From: Candidula unifasciata
Lineage: Eukaryota > Mollusca > Gastropoda > Stylommatophora > Geomitridae
Assembly: GCA_905116865.2 (NCBI GenBank)
Contig: CAJHNH020004879.1
Coordinates: 205,001-269,000 of the forward strand
Direction of reading: 5' to 3'
DNA length: 64,000 nucleotides
The notes beneath the pieces were generated by a model, which was not told the origin of the DNA, searched no databases, and saw only the letters and a list, made by a program, of their open reading frames with translations. Position 1 is the stretch's first letter. Each line of letters opens with the position of its first letter. Shown here piece by piece: positions 56,833 to 64,000 of the stretch. A program made the translations under genes and the position numbers.

Positions 56833-59800
56833 GTGAGATTTTTGTTGACTGGGGTCGTGTTTTTCCTTAAAAACATTTCTTTGTCATATATTGCGGAACA
56901 AATTACAGCACACCTCCTCGACTTAGACGACCCGTGTGACTTACAACCATCTGCACTTAAGACCACCCCCCCCCCACCCCCAACCCCAAGTTAATAATAA
57001 AAAATTAAAAAAATACGTTAAGACTGTCCAGTGTATTTCGAGGGGAGAGGCTGTGGAGTGTGGACATTGGCAAGAAACTCACCTAACGGTTCAAAAGTAC
57101 AAGTAAAGAACCCTTTTACACGCCTTGAGACATTCAGGGCTAGAGTTTTATTGTATCGACCAATCGGCACTCGATGGGTGATGTGGTGACCATCACGCCG
57201 GCCACTTGACTTCCAAGGACTGTACCTTCTACCTATTTAAGGCTGGGTCGACCCAGGGACCCAAACCTTTTTTTTTTAATTGAAGAAAAAAGTGTCCGGC
57301 TCCGACAGGACCCGAATCCACGACCTTCCATCTTACTACTTCTTTCCATTGATGCCGATGAATACATTGTCTGTCGATTATAAATACAAACACAAGTCTA
57401 GTACAATATGCTAGATTCACTACCGGCGTCATAAGGGACCCTTGACTTACATGCCAATGTCTCATTTCAGGGAGACAATGTTAGTAACACAAGATTCGGC
57501 GTGTTTTAGTGTAGGTAATTCTAAGTCCGGTGTCTTTTAAGTGTAACTAATTTAAGGTTCTGTGTGTTTAAGCGTAGGTAATTCAAAGTCCTGTGTGTTT
57601 TAGTGTAATTAATGTAAAGTTCAGTGTGTTTTAGTGAAAGTAATTCAAGGTTCCGTTTTTTTTCGTATAAGTAATTCAAAGTTCAGTATTTTTTGGTGTA
57701 AGTAACTCAAGGGTCGATTTTTTTATTTTTTAGATTTTTTTTAGTGTAAGTAATTCAAGGTTCACTATTTTTTTTTTAGTGTAAGTAACTCGAGGTTTGG
57801 TATTTTTTTTTTACTCAAGTAATTCAATGTGTTTAGTGAAAGTAATTACAGGTTCGGTGTGTTTTAGTTCAAGCAATTCAAGTCTGGTGTTTTTTCAGTG
57901 CAAGTAATCTAAGCTTCTGTGTGTTTTAGTGAAAGTAACTCAAGGTTCGGTGTATTTTAGTGAAAGTAATTTAAGGTTCGGTGTGTTTAAGTGTAAGCTA
58001 TTCATGATTCGGTGTGTGTTTAGTGAAAGTAATTCAAGTCAGGTGCGTTTTAGTGTAAGTAATTCATAGCTCGGTGTGTTTTAGTTCAAGTAATTCATCT
58101 CCAGTGTTTTTTAGTGTAAGTAATTTAGTGCTGAGTTAGGGGATACAATGTGAGCAATTTAGGGTTATGTGCCATGAGGAAGTTAAGTAGTTCAATGTCT
58201 TCTTATTTTTTTTCTTTTCCTTGTTCTGCCCTTAATTCATAAAAAAATACAGACCTTCCACAACTGGCGCCAAGTCGTCCTGACGTCTGCTATTGTGTGG
58301 ATTACCCCATGTCCTCCCCAATTCACCTTAGTCTCAGTCTTCTTCATTCATAAAATGTATTTGAATGTTTATGATACCCGTGATACTGTGTGACAAATAT
58401 TAAACGGTTTATAATAATGTTAATTACTAGCGAAGTGTATTTGACTGTTTATGACAATGTTAATTACTAGCAAAGTGTATTTGACTGTTTATGACAATGT
58501 TGCTTACTAGTAAAGTGTATTTGACTGTTTATGATAATGTTGCTTACTAGTAAAGTGTATTTGACTGTTTATGATAATGTTGCTTACTAGTAAAGTGTAT
58601 TTGACTGTTTATGACAATATTGCTTACAAGTAAAGTGTATTTGACTGTTTATGACAATGTTGCTTACTAGTAAAGTGTATTTGACTGTTTATGACAATGT
58701 TGCTTACTAGTAAAGTGTATTTGACTGTTTATGATAATGTTGCTTACTAGTAAAGTGTATTTGACTGTTTATGACAATGATGCTTACTAGTAAAGTGTAT
58801 GTGACTGTTTATGACAATGTTGCTTACTAGTAAAGTGTATTTGACTGTTTATGATTATGTTGCTTACTAGTAAAGTGTATTTGACTGTTTATGACAATGA
58901 TGCTTACTAGTAAAGTGTATTTGACTGTTTATGATAATACTGATTACTAGCGAAGTGTATTTGACTGTTTATGACAATGTTTATAACCTGTACAATGTAT
59001 TTGAATGTTTATGGCAATACTGATATCACGTTACGTATAATTGACTGTTTATAACCACGATGATCACTGATAAGATGTAGTTAACTGTTTATGATAATGT
59101 TGATCACTGATAAAGTATATTTGACCGTTGATGACAACACTGGTCACTGGTAAAATGTATTTGACCGCATATGGTAATCTTTATCAGTGTACTTGGCTAT
59201 TTATGACAATGCTGATACAATACACCTGTGACTGTTTACAACAATAGTAATCGCTGGTGAGATGTATTTGTGACTGTTTACAACAATGGTGATCACTGGT
59301 GAAATTTATCTGATTAATTATTTAGCCTGAATGGTGACACTGACCAGGTGGATAAGTTGGCCGACCTGGAGCGTCGTTTAGCCGAAGCTCTGTCGGAGAA
59401 AGTCAAGCTGGCGGAGGAGCAGGTGAGAACTGTCACTACAACGATTTAGTTACCGCTTTACGACCATAGTGTATAAGTATGTAGTTGTGAACGTAGATGT
59501 GTATATGTGGGTATCTTGATGTGTATACAGATGGGTATCTAAGTATGTTATGTCGGAATGTATGTGAGTGTGTATATAGGCGGATATCTAGTTGTGTATA
59601 CAGGTGTATGTAGGTTGGTCGCGTTAGTGCAGTCGATAGGAGGCTCGCTTTCAAATCCAGCTGCAACTCGCTGCAGCCCACGGCCGGTGTTCGAAACCGG
59701 GCAGTTCCCCGGGGTTCACCCAGCCTCTAGAATATGGGTACAGAGTTGCGTCCGGACGGCGACACAGGCGGACAGTTTCTTATCAGCGGTCTGTACTGGT

Positions 59801-62302
59801 GGCAGAGCACTTATGATTTATGACCGTGTGCAATGACACTGGTTCACATCTCCCAACTTTACTTTTTACCTTTTTGTATCTAGATGTATGTGCAAATGGG
59901 TATCTAAGTGTGTTATGTAGGTGGGTATCTAGGTGTGCATACAGGTGTATGTAAGTGTGTATGTAGGCTGATATCTTGATGTGTATGCAGATGGGTATCT
60001 AAGTGTGTTCTCTAGGTGTATATGTGGGTGTGTATGTAGGTGGGTATCTAAATGTGACTGTAGTTGGGTATATAGATGTGAATGTAGGTGTGTAAACAGG
60101 TGTGTATGTAAATGTGTAGGCGGATGTGAATGGATGTGTGCATCTGTAGGTGTGTGCATATGTAAGTGTGTGCATGTGTAGGTGTGTGCATGTGTAGGTG
60201 TATGTAAGCATATGCAGTGGTATACGCTGATGAAGAGGTTTTTTTGGATGAGGTATTTAGTGAAATGTAGAAAGATTAAATCTTCAGAGAAAACGGTAAT
60301 TGGTGTGCTGGGGAAGGAGTAATTGGGCTACACTCGGGGTACTGGGGAAGAAGTAATTGGGCTACACTCGGGGTACTGGGGAAGGAGTAATTGGGTTACA
60401 CTCGGGGTACTGGGGAAGGAGAAATTGGGCTACATTCGGGGTAATGGGGAAGGAGTAATTGGGCTACACTCGGGGTACTGGGGAAGGAGTAATTGGGCTA
60501 CACTCGGGGTACTGGGGAAGGAGTAACTGGGTTACACTCGGGGTACTGGGGAAGGAGTAATTGGGCTACACTCGGGGTACTGGGGAAGGAGTAATTGGGC
60601 TACACTCGGGGTACAGGGGAAGGATTAATTGGGTTACACTCGGGGTACTGGGGAAGGAGTAATTGGGTTACACTCGGGGTACTGGGGAAGGAGTAATTGG
60701 GCTACACTCGGGGTACTGGGGAAGGAGTAATTGGGCTACACTCGGGGTACTGGGGAAGGAGTAATTGGGTTACACTCGGGGTACTGGGGAAGGAGTAATT
60801 GGGCTACACTCGGGGTACTGGGAAAGGAGTAATTGGGTTACACTCGGGGTACTGGGGAAGGAGTAATTGGGCTACACTCGGGGTGCTGGGGAAGGAGTAA
60901 TTGGGTTACACTCGGGGTACTGGGGAAGGAGTAATTGGATTACAAGCGGGGAAGGGGTACTAACTAAGTGTACTGGGGGAGTACTTAATTTATCCGGGAA
61001 GGAATATCATGTTTCTAGTTAAGAGTACTGAGTGCATTAGGGAAAGGGTACTGTATCTAGGAAGGGGTACTGTGTGTATCAAGGAAGGGGTAGTGAGTGT
61101 ATCAGGGAAAGGGTACTGTATCTGGGAAGAGTGACTGTGTGTATCATAGAAGGGGTACTAGTGTATCAGGGATATGGTACTGAGTGTATCAGGGATATGG
61201 TATTGAGTGTATCAGGGATATGGTACTGAGTGTATCAGGGATATGGTACTGAGTGTATCAGGGATATGGTACTGAGTGTATCAGGGATATGGTACTGAGT
61301 GTATCAGGGATATGGTACTGAGTGTATCAGGGATATGGTACTGAGTGTATCAGGGATATGGTACTGAGTGTATCAGGGATATGGTACTGAGTGTATCAGG
61401 GATATGGTACTGAGTGTATCAGGGATATGGTACTGAGTGTAGCAGGGATATGGTACTGAGTGGATCAGGGATATGGTACTGAGTGTATCAAGGAAGGCGT
61501 GCTGAGTGTATCAGGGATATGGTAATCAGTGTATCAGGGATGTGGTACTGAGTGTATCAGGGATGTGGTACTGAGTGTATCAGGGAAAGCGCACTGACTA
61601 TATGTGGGAAAACGATACTAAGTGTATGCGGAAAGGAAGTAAAGAGTGTACTCGACAGGGGTTTTTGATTTGGCAGGAGTGGGCGCTTATTATTGTTGAT
61701 GGTGTACTGTGGGGATGGGGGGGGGGGAAGCTGCAGTTAAATTAGAATTATGCATTTAGAACATAATTTCTAGACGAAGACATATTACTGAGATGATTAC
61801 GCACTAAATTACATATAGGACACAATTTGCAGACTAGGACATATTACTGAGGCGATAGGCGCCAAATTACACATAGAACATAATTTGCAGACGAGCACAT
61901 ATAACTAAGACGATAAGGCGCTAAATTACATATAAAATATAATTAGCAGATGGGCACATATAAGTGAGACGATTAGACACCATATTACATATAGAACAGA
62001 ATTTGAAGATAAGAACATATTACTGAAACGATTAGGCACTAAATTAGACATAGAACAAAATTTGCAGACGAGGACACATAACGACCACAACGTTCCACCA
62101 GCATGTTCTCTTCCACAGACCAGGCTCAAACAGTCGGAGAGGCGGGCCTTGCAGCAGAACCAGCAGTTACAGCAGGAGCTACAGCAACTGAAGGACAAGC
62201 CAGCACAGGTGGTCATCTCCTTGTGTGTGTACATGTGTGTTTGTGAGTGTAAGTGTGTGTGTGTGTATATGTGTGTCTGTGAGTGTACATTAGTGGGTGT
62301 GC

Positions 62303-62384
<82 letters not shown>

Positions 62385-62446
62385 GTTAGTGTAGGTGTGT
62401 GTGTAGCAATCTCTTTCAACACTATGCATGTTTCCATAATTCATTC

Positions 62447-62523
<77 letters not shown>

Positions 62524-62530
62524 GAGAGAT

Positions 62531-62565
<35 letters not shown>

Positions 62566-63859
62566 GAGTGAGTTCATGTTTTATGTTTAAACGACGGACC
62601 AACATCATGGCACACGGGTGTAACCCATAAGTTGCACCGATGAGGATCCTGAAATACTTCGCGTAGATATCACATTTGTGCCCGGGCAGCGCCGTTAGGC
62701 TATTCTTTTCGATTTCCAACTGCTGATGGATTTTTTACGTGCGCAACAATCCACACGGGCGTCCGATATTACTACCCAGAGACCAGGGGGAAATTACTAG
62801 AAGTCCACATGAAAAAGTCGCAGCCTTCACCAGGGCTTGAACCTGGGACACCATACCTCAGAACCACTCAGCTCCCGAGCTCCCGTGTAGAGTTCATATG
62901 TATGTGTGTGGTGCGTTGGTGCGTGCGTGAGTTTGCATGTCCCCATCAATTTCTTACACATGTAAATTTTGTATACGTTGTGGCCAAAATGTATTTATAT
63001 CAGAGGTGGAGCTGTATGTGTATGTGTGTGTGTGTGTATGCGTGCGTGGGTGTGCGTGAGCACCTCTCGTGTCTAGAAATGAACACAAGAAAGATGAAAA
63101 GTGCACCTACAATGACATGAAATATGTAAAAAAAAATCAACAACCATAGAAGACATGTACCAAGATGAACAATAACAACAAGGCCTAAAATATATACAAC
63201 AAAAACCGTCAATGACATAAGATGACTTGTCACAACATCTACAATGACACAAGATGGCATTAACAAAAATCTACAACAAAAACCTTTAATGGCGTAAGAT
63301 GACTTGTACAACATCTACAATACACACGATGGCACAAAAATCTAAAAAAAACCGTCAATGACATAAGATGACTTGTCACAACATCTACAATGACACAAGA
63401 TGGCATTAACAAAAATCTACAACAAAAACCCTTAATGACGTAAGATGACTTGTAACAACATCTACAATGACACAAGATGGCATTAACAAAAATCGACAAC
63501 AAAAACCTTCAATGACATAAGATGACTTGTAGCAACATCTACAATGACACAAGATGGCATTCACAAAAATCTACAACAAAAACCTTCAGTGACATAAGAT
63601 GACTTGTATGTAACAAATCTACAATAAAGTTCTTGCCTGCTCTGACTTCTGACAGGAAGTTCCGGTTACCATTGTCCGATCGACCCCGAGCAAAGACCTT
63701 GACCTACGTGACTACATAGAGAGCCGGGGTCACCAACTCGACATCTGTCAGCATGTCCTGGTCACTCGTCATTGCTGTCGCGGGTTCCTATACAAGATGG
63801 GCAGCCATTTTCATATTTGGAAGAAGCGATGGTTTGTTTTCGACAAGACCAGAAAAATG
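54873..63859 (+). CDS. LL5/PHLDB-like gene (pleckstrin homology-like domain family B), 3' incomplete
   Basis: Four exons can be joined in phase: 54873-56832, 59326-59422, 62119-62208, 63656-63859. The product has a long disordered Ser/Thr/Lys-rich N-terminal part (about 650 residues), two coiled-coil exons, and the start of a C-terminal PH domain preceded by the conserved DLRDYIESRGHQLDICQHV segment. In vertebrates PHLDB1/2 (LL5) bind PtdIns(3,4,5)P3 through this PH domain at the basal cortex and recruit CLASP and ELKS to anchor microtubule ends. A similar role here is inference from the family. The window ends before the PH domain is complete. Extra exons in the 2.5-kb introns, or 5' exons, cannot be excluded. 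One apparent frame break in exon 1 (about 56020) needs checking. Confidence 0.85.
56546..56662 (+). repeat. 30-bp coding tandem repeat, four copies
   Basis: GATAACCGGCTGTCAGACCT plus GGTAGGTGGA, repeated at 56546, 56576, 56606 and 56636. The first three are near-identical in DNA and encode DNRLSDLVGG; the last ends EGVS. Confidence 0.95.
57150..57340 (-). mobile_element. SINE family D
   Basis: On the minus strand: GAAGGTCGTGGATTCGGGTC (B box), GAGCCGGACAC, an A/T joint, GGGTCGACCCAGCCTTAAAT, AGAAGGTACAGTCCTTGGAA, GGCCGGCGTGATGGTCACCA, CACCCATCGAGTGCCGATTG. Confidence 0.8.
57480..58145. repeat. Degenerate ~33-36-bp repeat (GTAATTCAAGGTTCGGTGTG)
   Basis: About 19 diverged units, with T-runs of variable length before the AGTGTAAGTAATTCAAG core. 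Confidence 0.85.
58380..59310. repeat. 40-bp minisatellite (GTGTATTTGACTGTTTATGA)
   Basis: Exact 40-bp period from about 58430 to 58960 (adding CAATGTTGCTTACTAGTAAA), then diverged units up to the exon acceptor. CTTACTAGTAAA has a TTACTAGTAA palindrome in each unit. Confidence 0.93.
59326..59422 (+). CDS. LL5/PHLDB-like, coiled-coil exon
   Basis: The acceptor TAATTATTTAG ends at 59325. The first base completes the codon left by the previous exon (AG+C, Ser). It encodes LNGDTDQVDKLADLERRLAE and ALSEKVKLAEEQ, with heptad-type spacing of Leu and charged residues. Donor CAG/GTGAGA at 59423. Phase in is 2, phase out is 0. The perfect frame match across a 2.5-kb repeat-filled intron supports joining it to the upstream exon. 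Confidence 0.85.
59605..59865 (+). mobile_element. SINE family C, tRNA-like head with family A-like tail
   Basis: The head GGTTGGTCGCGTTAGTGCAG (A box-like), then GTGTTCGAAACCGGGCAG (B box) and CCCGGGGTTCACCCAGCC. The tail TGGCAGAGCACTTATGATTT, ATGACCGTGTGCAATGACAC resembles the family A tail. Confidence 0.65.
59880..60225. repeat. Degenerate GGTATCTAAGTGTG/TGTAGGTG repeat
   Basis: GTGGGTATCTAGGTGTG and GTATGTAGGTG words recur every 15-40 bp. A related stretch lies at 59470-59610 before the family C SINE, so the SINE may have been inserted into this array. Confidence 0.75.
60300..60960. repeat. 34-bp minisatellite (GGGGAAGGAGTAATTGGGCT)
   Basis: About 19 units adding ACACTCGGGGTACT, period 34, with GGGCT/GGGTT as the main variation. 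Confidence 0.96.
61015..61640. repeat. 23-bp minisatellite (GGGATATGGTACTGAGTGTA)
   Basis: About 20 units adding TCA. The left part uses a GAAGGGGTACTGTGTG form. The central block (61150-61480) is nearly uniform. Unrelated in sequence to the other 23-bp array. Confidence 0.95.
61740..62075. repeat. Degenerate ~62-bp repeat next to the exon
   Basis: Five to six units of AAATTACATATAGAACATAA, TTTGCAGACGAGGACATA, TTACTGAGACGATTAGGCGC, ending 40 bp before the 62119 exon. Confidence 0.85.
62119..62208 (+). CDS. LL5/PHLDB-like, Gln-rich coiled-coil exon
   Basis: Acceptor TTCTCTTCCACAG ends at 62118. 30 codons read TRLKQSERRALQQNQQLQQE and LQQLKDKPAQ. Donor CAG/GTGGTC at 62209, phase 0 on both sides. 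It continues the coiled coil. Confidence 0.83.
62305..62382. repeat. (AT)n microsatellite
   Basis: About 75 bp, preceded by GTGTGT-rich sequence. Confidence 0.97.
62449..62570. repeat. (GA)n microsatellite
   Basis: About 120 bp of AG with a few interruptions (GCGAGAAG, GAAAGG, GATAGAG). Confidence 0.96.
62588..62890 (-). mobile_element. SINE family A, full-length, minus strand
   Basis: On the minus strand: GGGAGCTCGGGAGCTGAGTG, a B-box-like CCAGGTTCAAGCCCTGG, GACTTCTAGTAATTTCCCCC, CTCTGGGTAGTAATATCGGA, GCCCGTGTGGATTGTTGCGC, CTGCCCGGGCACAAATG, CTTATGGGTTACACCCGTGT, GCCATGATGTTGGTCC. A ~50-bp part of the tail is missing compared with 25733-26115. Confidence 0.87.
63080..63640. repeat. 77-bp tandem repeat in the intron
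   Basis: Units combine CATCTACAATGACACAAGAT, GGCATTAACAAAAATC, AACAAAAACCTTCAATGACA and TAAGATGACTTGT, period about 77 bp from 63235 to 63610, more diverged on the left. Confidence 0.92.
63656..63859 (+). CDS. LL5/PHLDB-like, exon with N-terminal half of the PH domain
   Basis: Acceptor TCTGACTTCTGACAG ends at 63655. 68 codons: EVPVTIVRSTPSKDLDLRDY, IESRGHQLDICQHVLVTRHC, CRGFLYKMGSHFHIWKKRWF, VFDKTRKM. The CRGxLxKMG-x5-WKKRWFVFD pattern is the PH strand 1-2 signature of the PHLDB family, with basic residues (K, KK, R) that contact phosphoinositide head groups. The usual family residues after KMG are G-K/R-I-K-T/S-W; here SHFHIW, so the strand 1-2 loop is changed. Donor ATG/GTAAGC at 63860. 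Confidence 0.9.
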
Positions 63860-64000
63860 GTAAGCTAATCACACTAAAATTTTTGGGAAGCCAGGGAGAT
63901 GTGGTTTTATAGAAGATGATAGGAATACCTTGGACAGATGAAAAGAGTAATGAAGATTTCTTGAGGCAAACCGACTCACAAAGCCTGATGATTGTCCACA
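63860..64000 (+). other. Start of the next intron
   Basis: Begins GTAAGC. Nothing else is recognised before the window edge. Confidence 0.6.

Larger units (their letters stand above)
56833..59325 (+). other. Intron with two minisatellites and a SINE
   Basis: GT at 56833 and AG at 59325. It contains a C-run near 56965, a family D SINE and two tandem arrays listed separately. Confidence 0.75.

Overview
The window is eukaryotic, repeat-dominated DNA. It has introns with GT/AG borders, tRNA-derived SINEs, decayed non-LTR retrotransposons, a Penelope-type GIY-YIG fragment and a dead ribosomal-protein retrocopy. There are no operons and no dense run of ORFs. The RNase H-bearing LINEs, the interspersed repeat families and the LL5/PHLDB-type gene fit a lophotrochozoan, most likely a gastropod mollusc. 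The organism is an inference from repeat style, not proven.

One protein-coding gene is well supported: an LL5/PHLDB-like (pleckstrin homology-like domain family B) gene on the + strand from about 54873 to the right edge. It has a large exon of disordered sequence (54873-56832), a coiled-coil exon (59326-59422), a Gln-rich coiled-coil exon (62119-62208) and an exon starting the C-terminal PH domain (63656-63859). Splice phases agree at every junction. The rest of the PH domain lies beyond the window. The large exon carries an apparent one-base frame break near 56020 and four in-frame copies of a 30-bp repeat. Weaker single-exon candidates are at 23905-24339 (-), 19882-19999 (+), 49445-49640 (-) and 26334-26565 (-).

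Most of the rest is repeats. By rough addition about 18 kb (over a quarter) is minisatellite of many unrelated unit lengths: 60, 53, ~36, 60, 20, 47, 17, 35, 18/36, 23, 26, ~36, ~33, 40, 34, 23, 62 and 77 bp. The largest are a 20-bp array at 11115-15420 and a 23-bp array at 46545-48850. Microsatellites add (ATT)n of about 460 bp, (TAC)n, (TTC)n, (AT)n, (GA)n and a 1.1-kb pyrimidine tract.

Mobile-element remains: LINE pieces at 4.8-5.5, 8.2, 18.7-19.8, 27.0-28.0, 34.2, 36.0-37.3, 44.5-45.6, 46.5/48.9, 50.0-51.1 and 54.0 kb; a Penelope GIY-YIG fragment at 38.8 kb; at least seven short interspersed families, here called A to G, several with target-site duplications; and three fold-back (inverted-repeat) elements at 5.97-6.41, 6.58-6.88 and 9.42-9.71 kb.

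The most interesting observations concern how repeats are born. The 23-bp array appears to have expanded inside an RNase H domain of a LINE, with both halves still recognisable on either side. Four LINE 3' ends are each followed by a GAA tract. One interspersed family carries a different microsatellite at the same end in each copy. An RPL11 retrocopy is joined directly to a LINE 3' end, the arrangement expected from template switching.
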